Notes under the pieces: model-generated | The model's input: only the letters and a program-made list of their open reading frames with translations | What the model was told of the DNA's origin: nothing | The model's database searches: none | Source: Embiotoca jacksoni | Lineage: Eukaryota; Chordata; Actinopteri; Embiotocidae | Direction of reading: 5' to 3' | Assembly (NCBI GenBank): GCA_022577435.1 | Contig: JAKOON010000081.1 | Span: 923,501 to 987,500, forward strand | Length of the DNA stretch: 64,000 nt | Translations under genes and position numbers: made by a program | Shown: positions 27,096 to 37,045 of the stretch, piece by piece | Layout of the letters: the number at the start of each line of letters is the position of its first letter | Position numbering within the stretch: the first letter of the stretch is position 1

Positions 27096-27723
27096 CTGTT
27101 GGGAGTTTGTGCCGGTTCTCCGTCAGCCACATAAACATGTTGGCGAAGCGGCAGTTGCAGAGCCAGGGGTTTCCCTCCAAACGCAGCCTGCGGAGGGAGG
27201 GCAGCGGGTCCAGAACCCGGACATCCAGCACCGTGAGTCCGTTGCTCTCCAGGTCCAGCTCCCTCAGAGAGGTGAGCCCGGTGAAGGCCTCCAGGCCCAC
27301 CGTGCTCAGGTACGGGTTGTTCCCCAGACGCAGTTTGATCAGACTCCTGGACTCCCCGAACGTCCCCGAGGGGATTTCTGTCAGGTTGTTGCTGCCCAGG
27401 TCCAGGAAGACCAATCTGGAAGACGTGCTCAGGGTCTCCGGGTCCAGCTGGGATAGGGAGTTGTTCCTCAGGTCCAGGTAGACCAGGTCGCTGTAGAGGA
27501 CCAAGAAGTCCGAGGGGATCCAGGGAATCCAGTTGTTGGACAGTAGGAGACGACGGACGTCCAGAGGGACGGAGTCGGGGACTCTGGTCAGACCCTGACC
27601 TGTGCAGTCCACGGTGTGCTGGTCCGGACACAGACAGCTGGACGGACAGTTGTGCCCTCGTGTGAGTAAGGAGGAGGAAATCAGGGCGAGGAGGGGCTGC
27701 AGCCAGTTAACGCATGGTGACAT
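27096..27723 (-). CDS. lrrc38: lrrc38-like gene, first coding exon (signal peptide and LRR domain)
   Basis: Encodes residues 1-209 of a 291-residue single-pass membrane protein. The chosen ATG (27721-27723) gives a good signal peptide (about residues 1-23: MSPCVNWLQPLLALISSSLL); an in-frame ATG 17 codons upstream gives a poorer one. A cysteine N-cap follows (CPSSCLCPDQHTVDC, 26-40), then five to six leucine-rich repeats (about 44-180, e.g. LVYLDLRNNSLSQL), then the C-cap start (NPWLCNCRF). The donor is ACAG|GTAAGA. Proteins of this family associate with BK (KCa1.1) channels and shift their voltage dependence; LRRC38 is the gamma-3 subunit. Total length is close to that of mammalian LRRC38. 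The orthologue call (and a/b copy in teleosts) is inference. Confidence 0.85.
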
Positions 27724-28067
27724 CGTCGAGGGGGGAGCAGGGGAGAGGGGGATCAGGGGGACAGAGAGAGACACAGGAGGAGATCACAGATGGGGGAGGA
27801 GGGGAGACAGATGCTGCAGGCTCAGCATGGTGCCTCCATCCTCCCGTCCAGAACCAACCGGACTGCCACGAGAACCAAGCGGACCGCCGTAAGAGCAGGA
27901 CACAGTCCTCCAGGAGATCATGTAACCAGCCGTCTGATCAGATGGCAGCCTGCTGGCTCTGAGGGGGGAGGGGCGGAGCCTAACAGAGCGTGAAGAGAGG
28001 AGAGGGGGGATTAACACTGAGGTAACTGGAACACACCAGGGGGCGGGGCTTGTGGGGGAAGCCACGA

Positions 28068-28116
<49 letters not shown>

Positions 28117-29379
28117 CTGTGCGTAGTGGGGACATCCCTACATGCCTCATCAAGCAGCTGCTCCTCTCAGCTGGATCTCTGACTCTCATCACAACTCTTC
28201 CTCCCACAGACACACATGAAGTGAAGATGAGGATGTCATCAGCATCTGTGACTCACGTGTGACGCTGTCACATACGTGTACCAACAGCAGCATAACGCGG
28301 TCTGCTGGAATCACTGTGTTTCCCGCCTCATCTGCCTCCTCCATCACCACTCTACATGTTCTCATCACGGCTCCGCCCTCTTCATGTTCTCATCATGGCT
28401 CCACCCACTGATCTGATGATGCAGTTCATCATGGTGTCACTCAGGGATCAGTTTAATTTCGTTACAGATCAACCAGATCTGGTGTTTAAAATGATTAATT
28501 ATCTGCTTTATCTCAACTGATGCAGATTTTTAACATATACAGGCCTCATTTGATTTTTATTATATTTTTACTTAATTTGTTAAAAACATTAAAAATAATA
28601 AATATTGTGTCTTTATGTGATGTTACCTGAAGTTTGTATCGTCCTTATTGTTTATAAACTGTTTATTCACATAAACCTGAAACCTCGAGTTCAATAAGAT
28701 AAAACATATAAACATATGAGTGGATGTATTACAGCTTGTTATTCTTAGTATTATGGTCTGAACATGCATGTGAACGCTGTCAGTAGAGTCCATGGATTAC
28801 TAATCCTAATCCCTCAATCTTCTGTTTCCAGTGACGTCCGATCAGCAGAAATGAAATATTACATAAATATATGTGTGACGAGGCTGCAGGTTGAAATGAA
28901 GTATGAAGTATGAAGACAGTGAAGGTCTGATGGTTTGTTCCTCTGAAGAATATTGTTATAAAAACTGTTGTTAGATGCAGACTGCAGAGGAGGGTATCAT
29001 CATTATTGTTATTATAATTTTTCTTCTTATCATCATTATTATTATTCATAATTCCATATTATTTATCTATTATTAAGGTCAGACATTTGACATCACATGT
29101 TCTGGATCTCCATTGACCCAACAGAATCTAACAGTGTAAACAGAACACGTCTCAGTAGATCAGGAGAGGTTGATATCATCACCTCTTTCTGTCCTTATTA
29201 ATAAAATGAGTCCAGTCCAGGTTATCACTGCAAACCTGGAATATTCAGTTGGATAGTTTTTTAGTTGGATCCAATCAGAACCATCAGTGATGTCATCAAC
29301 CATCAGTGATGTCATCGTCCATCAGTGATGTCATCGTTGGTTTGTGAACGTTATGAATCCTCCAGTTCAGATTCTGTCC
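27724..29379. other. Upstream region of the lrrc38-like gene; no gene seen
   Basis: It contains the presumed promoter and 5' UTR of the lrrc38-like gene (no TATA box I would defend), a GT run at about 28071-28113, AT-rich sequence at 28.5-29.1 kb, and three copies of a 22-bp CCATCAGTGATGTCATC motif near 29280-29340. No frame resembles a known protein. Confidence 0.5.
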
Positions 29380-29830
29380 GTCACCATCTTTGCTAGTTCG
29401 GAGCGGTTTGGAGCAGGAAGTGACCATATTTGGACGAGCTGGGGGAGGAGCCAGTGGTGGATCTGACCGATCTGATCGGAAACCTGACGATACTACGTCC
29501 CGCCCACCGATAGCTGTAACCTGACTGCACCACAGGCCTGTCAATCAAACAGACACGCCCCCAAAAACAGGTCTTCTTGAATCTTCTTTTCTAATGAATG
29601 AGGGATTATTTTCAGATGGACCTCCAGAAAACTAATAAGAAGGAGTGACTTTAGCTAACAACACCGAGATAACTGATGGACACATTTTATTCACTTTGGA
29701 TTTGATGAGAGAAGTTGAATGGGAGTCTATGGAGCCGGAGGCTTTTTGGAGCCGACCACTAGTGGCACTTGGTGGTATTGCAGCTGAAGACACTTCTGCA
29801 TCAAGCTGAAGACACTTCTGCATCAAAGTT
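29380..29830. repeat. Probable dispersed (non-autonomous) repeat, unclassified
   Basis: The phrases CTACGTCCCGCCCACCGATA, CTGTCAATCAAA...ACACGCCCCC and GGGAGTCTATGGAGC...CCACTAGTGGCACTTGG look like high-copy fish interspersed repeats, from memory. A 22-bp segment ending in GACACTTCTGCATCAA is duplicated at 29790-29826. I cannot assign a family. Confidence 0.35.
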
Positions 29831-29844
29831 CAGGCTACGAACAC

Positions 29845-30212
29845 TTTTATATCCAGTCTGTGGTTTTATATAGTTTTATATCCAGTCTGTGGTTTTATAT
29901 AGTATTATATCCAGTCTGTGGTTTTATATAGTTTTATATCCAGTCTGTGGTTTTATATAGTATTATATCCAGTCTGTGGTTTTATATAGTTTTATATCCA
30001 GTCTGTGGTTTTATATAGTATTATATCCAGTCTGTGGTTTTATATAGTTTTATATCCAGTCTGTGGTTTTATATAGTATTATATCCAGTCTGTGGTTTTA
30101 TATAGTTTTATATCCAGTCTGTGGTTTTATATAGTATTATATCAAGTCTGTGGTTTTATATAGTATTATATCAAGTCTGTGGTTTTATATAGTATTATAT
30201 CCAGTCTGTGGT
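29845..30212. repeat. 29-bp array with alternating units (58-bp dimer)
   Basis: Units of 29 bp beginning CCAGTCTGTGGTTTTATATA alternate regularly between ...GTTTTATAT and ...GTATTATAT forms, so the real repeat is a 58-bp dimer. The alternation breaks only in the last units, which carry ATCAAG in place of ATCCAG. Confidence 0.95.
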
Positions 30213-30282
30213 TGGGGCTTGTAGTAATGTGGATGTTCTGGAATGGATGTCAGCTGAATCAGTCACTGCTAATAAACCTGGG

Positions 30283-30652
30283 AGGTGTTTCAGTTAAAGG
30301 TTGGACCCAAACATCAGGCACAAAGAAGCTGTAGCTCAGAAAAAAAGAAAAAGAAAGAACCAGAACTGATCTGATGAAGGAGAGAAGCTCAACAAAGAAA
30401 ACCAAACAACAGGGTACCAATACAAATGAACTGAGAATCAAAGTGAAATCCACAGAAGGGAAACAGGCACGAAGGTGAAGGAAGTGAATCAGAAACATAG
30501 AGGACAACAGACACACTGAACTCAACACACTGACAAAGACAGACTGAAACATGGAGATTTTCTACTGACGGAGGTGATTGGACAGTGAGAGCAGCTGGGC
30601 TGATTAGAGAACTGAAAACAGGTGAGGTGGGTGTGGCCAGCAGGTAACAGCA

Positions 30653-30690
<38 letters not shown>

Positions 30691-30725
30691 GACCACAGGT
30701 GAACACGAAAAAACAGGGCAGACAC
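30283..30725. repeat. Dispersed repeat similar to the one at the right edge
   Basis: It opens with GGTTGGACCCAAACATCAGG and ends with CTGATTAGAGAACTGAAAAC, AGGTGAGGTGGGTGTGGCC, close in order and wording to the segment at 63.7-64.0 kb. It includes a GA run at 30657-30685. Likely a degenerate or non-autonomous transposon; the class is unknown. Minus-strand frames here are low-complexity. Confidence 0.4.
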
Positions 30726-31097
30726 ACACAGGAAAGAGACTTTCAAAATAAACAGGAAAAATAAACAGAGAAAACATCAAATCATACAAAATCATGACAA
30801 AAAGGACACACATGAAGTTTGACATCAGCAGATCTTCATGACTACATCTCAGTGGACTGAAATAAAAATAATTATAAAAGTGTTGTAAGAAGATGTTGAA
30901 CAGTCACAAACATCCAGTGATGTATAACTCAGTTCTGTTATGAGGTTTCCACAGTGACATTATCACGCAATATTGTGAGGTCATGACCTTTCTATGTTCA
31001 GTGCTCTGACATTATCTATGATGTAAATGGGAAAGTTATATCGTCTCCTTCCTGATTGATCTTAGTTCTAACAACCTAGAAAAACTTTCCCTGACAA
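30726..31097. other. Single-copy spacer, nothing recognised
   Basis: AT-rich sequence between a dispersed repeat and the 14-bp array; no coding, RNA or mobile-element signal that I can support. Confidence 0.4.
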
Positions 31098-33013
31098 GAG
31101 ACTCACCTGTGGAGACTCACCTATGGAGACTCACCTGTGGAGACTCACCTGTGAAGACTCTCACTTGTGGAGACATGTGGAGACTCACCTATGGAGACTC
31201 ACCTATGGAGACTCACCTGTGAAGACTCACCTATGGAGACTCACCTGTGAAGACTCTCACCTGTGGAGACATGAGGAGACTCACCTGTGAAGACTCACCT
31301 GTGGAGACTCACCTATGGAGACTCACCTGTGAAGACTCTCACCTGTGGAGACATGTGGAGACTCACCTGTGGAGACTCACCTGTGAAGACTCACCTGTGG
31401 AGACTCACCTGTGGAGACATGTGGAGACTCACCTGTGAAGACTCACATGTGGAGACTCACCTATGGAGACTCACCTGTGGAGACATGTGAAGACTCTCAC
31501 CTGTGGAGACATGTGAAGACTCTCACCTGTGGAGACTCACCTGTGGAGACTCTCACCCGTGGAGACATGTGGAGACTCACCAGTGAAGACTCACCCATGG
31601 AGACATGTGGAGACTCACCCATGGAGACTCACCCATGGAGACATGTGGAGACTCACCAGTGGAGACTCACATGTGGAGACATGTGGAGACTCACCTATGC
31701 AGACTCACCTGTGGAGACTCACCTGTGGAGACATGTGGAGACTCACCTGTGAAGACTCACCTGTGGAGACTCACCTATGGAGACTCACCTGTGGAGACAT
31801 GTGAAGACTCTCACCTGTGGAGACTCACCTATGGAGACTCACCTGTGAAGACTCACCTATGGAGACTCACCTGTGAAGACTCTCACCTGTGGAGACATGA
31901 GGAGACTCACCTGTGAAGACTCACCTGTGGAGACTCACCTATGGAGACTCACCTGTGAAGACTCTCACCTGTGGAGACATGTGGAGACTCACCTGTGAAG
32001 ACTCTCACCTGTGGAGACATGTGGAGACTCACCTGTGAAGACTCACCTGTGGAGACTCACCTGTGGAGACATGTGGAGACTCACCTGTGAAGACTCACCT
32101 GTGGAGACTCACCTATGGAGACTCACCTGTGGAGACATGTGGAGACTCACCTATGGAGACTCACCTGTGGAGACTCACCTGTGGAGACATGTGGAGACTC
32201 ACCTGTGAAGACTCACCTGTGGAGACTCACCTATGGAGACTCACCTGTGGAGACATGTGAAGACTCTCACCTGTGGAGACTCACCTATGGAGACTCACCT
32301 ATGGAGACTCACCTGTGAAGACTCACCTATGGAGACTCACCTGTGAAGACTCTCACCTGTGGAGACATGTGGAGACTCACCTGTGAAGACTCTCACCTTT
32401 GGAGACATGAGGAGACTCACCTGTGAAGACTCACCTGTGGAGACTCACCTGTGGAGACTCACCTGTGAAGACTCACCTGTGGAGACTCTCACTTGTGGAG
32501 ACATGAGGAGACTCACCTATGGAGACTCACCTGTGGAGACTCACCTGTGGAGACTCACCTATGGAGACTCACCTGTGGAGACTCACCTGTGGAGACATGT
32601 GGAGACTCACCTGTGAAGACTCACCTGTGGAGACTCACCTGTGGAGACTCACCTGTGAAGACTCACCTATGGAGACTCACCTGTGAAGACTCTCACCTGT
32701 GGAGACATGAGGAGACTCACCTGTGAAGACTCACCTGTGGAGACTCACCTATGGAGACTCACCTGTGAAGACTCTCACCTGTGGAGACATGTGGAGACTC
32801 ACCTGTGGAGACTCACCTGTGAAGACTCACCTGTGGAGACTCACCTGTGGAGACATGTGGAGACTCACCTGTGAAGACTCACCTGTGGAGACTCACCTAT
32901 GGAGACTCACCTGTGGAGACATGTGAAGACTCTCACCTGTGGAGACTCACCTGTGGAGACTCTCACCCGTGGAGACATGTGGAGACTCACCAGTGAAGAC
33001 TCACCCATGGAGA
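31098..33013. repeat. 1.9 kb array of 14-bp unit ACTCACCTGTGGAG
   Basis: Tandem 14-mers (ACTCACCTGTGGAG, ACTCACCTATGGAG, ACTCACCTGTGAAG) punctuated by 12-bp ACATGTGGAG-type and ACTCTCACCTGTGGAG-type variants. Some stretches recur in the same variant order, for example around 31247-31440 and 32683-32874 (offset 1436 bp), showing block duplication. All plus frames are open (ETHLWRLTCGDS...) because the unit has no stop; this is not a gene. Confidence 0.97.
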
Positions 33014-36000
33014 ACCGCCTTCCACAGGGTGAACACGGTCTCCACGACTGTTCACAAACCAACGGGTGACGTCACTGTTGGTTGATGGTTGGTTACAAAC
33101 CTTGTCAGACTCTCTACCGCACTCTAGTGTCCAGAGCTGGTATTACAGCAATGAGTGAACTGTAGAATTAAAGGTGTTTGTACTGAAGATCACTGATGGT
33201 GTTTTCATTTGTTTTTATTGAAGAAAATTGCTACAAAACTCAGTTTAATGTGTTTTCATTCTTTACTTTTTACTTTCATTTTTTTTTTTTTTTTTTACAA
33301 AATAAACCAATAAGAGTATTACAAATAATTCAAATCAATACATCATTCACAAGTTGACCATCAAATATACATTTATACAACATAAAAAAGAAACACAAAA
33401 GTCAGAGTGAGATCACAGTGGTAGGAGCTGTTTGGCTGTGGTGGACCCCTGTGTCCCCCGTCTCCCCCGTGTCCCATGTGTCCTCTGTGTCCTATGTGTC
33501 CCCTGTGTCCCGGGTCCATATCCTCTTCGCAACCCTAGTAGACATGTTTTAATCAGGTCAGAGGAGGGTTGTGTGGTGAAGGCAGCAGAAACTCTTTTTT
33601 TAAGGTCACATTTAACACATGTATTCTTATTTAACACGCATTCTTAATGTGCTCTGACTGAGGCAGTGAGACAGTGATGTTAACGTTCACTGAGGTGTGT
33701 GTGTCTGTTTCTACCACTGGGAGGCGCTGATTCTCCGTCCATCAGAGACAACAGGACCAACAGCTGTGAACCCGGTTCTGTTGTGCCTGCTTCATCCTGC
33801 TGGTGTGTTTTTATGAACTTTAACAGACAGTTTCTGCTCATATGTTCTGTATTTAACACATATTAGACTGACATCCATCTGAACATCTGAATCTCAGAGA
33901 GAAAGAAAACATTTCTCCAGATGTTCCTTTAGGCTCTTTAAATGTAGACGTTTCTAGAGTATAAAAATAAATTGGGGGGACAGGACGGGACGGGCACACA
34001 GTACAACAACATGATAGCAGACTGGAGTTTAAAGATCATTAAAGAAGTCAGAGGAAGACGTGAAGAGAGGATTTGATGGAAGCACCTTTTCATGGAGACA
34101 GATCTCAGAGCAACGGTGAGGTGTCTCCTGGGAGTCTGCACCAACATACAGAACATCACACAGTTCCTCACTGCTCACTGTGACAACCACACGAACAACA
34201 ACACAAAACCAAACCTCCAGTTTAACAGTTAGTTACAACCTGTGTTGTAGTGAGTCGATCATACAGAGGAACATACATATAAAACTTGTCTTCTGAATCT
34301 GAAAACAACAGCTGGGCGGTCATGTGATGATGTGTGCTGCTGGATGGAGGACTCTAAAGAACTGAGAGCAGTCTGACAGAACCGTCTGGAGAACAGAGAG
34401 GACTCCGCAGAGAGCAACTGTGGAAGGAAGAGGTGTATCAAAATGTCCTCAGACATCAGGTGACCCGAGGGGATATGTCTCATGTCTCTGTCCTCTGAAG
34501 TATAAATTATTATTTATAAAAACCGTTTCATCAAAATTCACATTTTTCAGAGTGTGCTGGTCCGGTGGAGTTCTCAGTGGTTCTGAACAATGTTCACCTC
34601 AGATGGATCCCTTCAGACCTTGTAGGGAATGTGTGCAGGGACAGAAGAGACGTCTTCATGATGTCCAAATGGAGGACGGAAAACCATAGGGGACAAACAG
34701 TCATTCATAAAAATGTCTTTGTGACAGATTTCATCATTTGTTCTCTTTGTATTCACATCTGTCAATCATTACAACGTCTGTCAATTATTACAACGTCTGT
34801 CAATCATTACAACATCTGTCAATCAAAAGGAATGTAGAAGGAAGTAGAACAGTGACAGAAACCCATCAAGAACATACCATCATCATCATCATTATCACCA
34901 TCACCCATCATCAGCACCACAATCTTCATCATCACCATCACTACCATCATCACCATCATCACTATCGTCACCATAATCATCATCACCATCCTCTAACTGA
35001 CCATAATGGAACCAGAACCAGCTGTATGGTTTTAAATCAGTGGTGAGGATCAACAGCTACCTTCCAGGTGAGTCAGAGAACTGCAGAAGTTGGTGTTGTA
35101 CAACATTTTGTAAAACAAGACACATGAAGTGAAAACATGTGAAATCAATGCTTCTCTTTAAAAAGAAAAAGGGATGAATTTCATATCACTGATGATAGAG
35201 CGACAGATCTGGTGCTGTGCTGCAGTTTCTGGTACTTTAGACATTTAGCCTCTGATCCATTGTACAACACCATCAGGGAGACGTCTGATCATCCAAAGTC
35301 ATCCTGCAGCAGGACCACGAGCCCAAACATCTCAAACAACCATCTTCAGCCTCTGCTCATCAACACTGGTACCACTCAGTCTGCTCATAGGTTCAACATG
35401 TCTGAAGATGTGGAGCACTGCAGGACAAGCTGTTGGACAAAATAATATTAATACAAAAAATAAAGGACATGTTGTCATGTGGAGAGCAGCAGTCTGGAAC
35501 CGACTGAGTTATAGTTCAGCTGGTTGTGATAAATGTGCAGTGACTGGTTGAACTGTTCTGTTGGTCTTTCAGACATGCATGAGGGGACATCCAAGCCTCG
35601 GTGCACGTCTGTCCAGCCCTTTTCAGATCACAAACAGGTGAACTGGGACCAAATGGCAGGATCTGAGACATCAGGGGACTTTTTTTGGATAGTGAGTGTA
35701 GAAATTAATAAAGCTAGTGAATCACTGAGGCAGTGACGTGGTAATTAGACTGGAAGGTGTACGCATATGTAATACAGAACAGCATATTGATATGTACAAG
35801 AAAGTGAGTAAAACAACTGCAAACATACTGTAAAGTGTTGTTTTCCACACAAACCCTGAACTCTTCACAGTAAATCAAAGGGAAGACAGACAGCTGCAGG
35901 TTTCACGTGTATGAGGGTTCAAATGTTCATTTTTTTTGGTAAGATGTCTGCAAAAATAAGAATATCAACCAACCAACTTCTCAGTGTCAGCAGTTTAGCC

Positions 36001-36475
36001 ATTTCTTGACATTTTCAGATGAGCAGCTCACACAGGACTTTTAAAGTGACAGGAGCTCCCTGATGTCCATTCAGCAGTCCAGACAGCAGCGGCAGTGAAA
36101 TATGGGATTATCTGTTAAAGAGCCCTTTTAAAGGGCAAATGTCTGAGTCCAGTCTGGAGCCAAAAAACAGGAAGCAAAGCCCAGAACATCTCCATCAGAG
36201 GGCAATGACCTCAACAGGAGCAGACACGACCTGAGCTGTGCGATAGTCAGCAGAGATGTGTCCAAATAAACTGTGGACATAATGTGTGGAGCTGTGTGTC
36301 AGAGCTGCGCGTCGGCGTGCGCGTCGGCGTGCGGTTCAGGTCCAGAAACGTTGGACTGGAAGTGTCAGGCAGTTTATTATTTTTCCGGATCCTTTCAGTT
36401 GAATTGTGGCGTTCTGTTTTTAATTTTTTTGTTTTCGTTGATTCACAGTCCAAGGTCCACTTTGGACGCGTGTGA
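33014..36475. other. Spacer between ephb2 and the lrrc38-like gene; no gene seen
   Basis: Mostly single-copy. It holds a T18 run at 33280-33297, a short GTGTCCC-rich repeat at 33440-33530, four copies of a 20-bp ATCTGTCAATCATTACAACG motif near 34760-34825, and an imperfect ATC/ACC trinucleotide stretch at 34870-34995. The longest frames (under 105 codons) have no recognisable domain. Part may be the ephb2 3' UTR. Confidence 0.5.
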
Positions 36476-36495
36476 GTGTGAGTGTGTGTGTGTGT

Positions 36496-36556
<61 letters not shown>
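36476..36556. repeat. (GT)n microsatellite
   Basis: A run of TG with interspersed GA steps (GTGAGTGTGTG), about 80 bp, downstream of the ephb2 stop codon. Confidence 0.95.
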
Positions 36557-36839
36557 CCACAGGTCCACTTTGGAAACAGTTTGTTAAACTCGTTGCTGGT
36601 GGAGGACTGATTCCACGTTAAATGGATAAGATATGATATGACAGATTTAGGGGCTTCAACATAAAACCAGAGCTCTGTCCTCAGACTGCTGGCACCCTCA
36701 GGGACAGTTAGAAGGGGTGGGGTGGATGGGACTGACGGACTGAAGTCCCAGTCTGACTGCAGGTCATCCTTCTTGGATCCTCCAGGTAGCTGCTGGGCTT
36801 CATATAGTGAACATATAGTCAGACTGTTGTTCTGGTTTT

Positions 36840-36908
36840 GTACCCTCATGGTTGAAATGCACTTATTGTAAGTCGCTTTGGATAAAAGCGTCAGATAAAT
36901 GTAATGAA
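36840..36908 (+). mobile_element. SINE/LINE 3' tail fragment in the ephb2 3' UTR
   Basis: The motif TTGTAAGTCGCTTTGGATAA followed by AAGCGTCAGATAAATGTAATG is the well-known shared 3' end of fish SINEs and L2-type LINEs (HpaI/RSg-1-like). It lies antisense to ephb2 and ends about 28 bp beyond the stop codon. The element is truncated; upstream extent is unclear. Confidence 0.65.
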
Positions 36909-36936
36909 CAGAACGGTGAGCTCCTGGTCTGTGATG

Positions 36937-37045
36937 TTACACCTCCACCGAGGTGATCTGGTTCATCTGGGCTCTCATGGACTGGACGCTGTTCAGAATC
37001 TTCTTCTGGTGTCCAGCCAACGTCACTCCCACCTGCAGGATGTCC
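36937..37045 (-). CDS. ephb2: ephb2 last coding exon: SAM end and PDZ motif
   Basis: The acceptor CCGCAG precedes 37045. It encodes EDILQVGVTLAGHQKKILNS and onward to QITSVEV with TAA at 36937-36939: the final helices of the SAM domain and the VEV PDZ-binding end. The 5' codon is completed across a 9.6 kb intron. Confidence 0.96.

Noticed and set aside
27085..27631. Open frames of 120-180 codons overlapping the first lrrc38-like exon in other frames and on the other strand
   Set aside because: Shadows of the LRR coding sequence; the LRR frame has a signal peptide, cysteine caps and a splice donor.
27724..27774. Upstream in-frame ATG of the lrrc38-like gene
   Set aside because: It would add 17 residues before a good signal peptide; the downstream ATG gives the expected N-terminus. 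It cannot be fully excluded without transcript data.
31247..32926. Plus-strand frames such as ETHLWRLTCGDS
   Set aside because: 14-bp repeat without stops; no gene context.
33280..33300. T18 run as the poly(A) tail of a processed pseudogene on the minus strand
   Set aside because: The sequence preceding it on the minus strand has no recognisable coding region or AATAAA at the right distance, and no target duplication was seen.
36366..36378. AATAAA on the minus strand as the ephb2 poly(A) signal
   Set aside because: A single hexamer match about 0.56 kb after the stop in AT-rich sequence; too weak to call without transcript ends.
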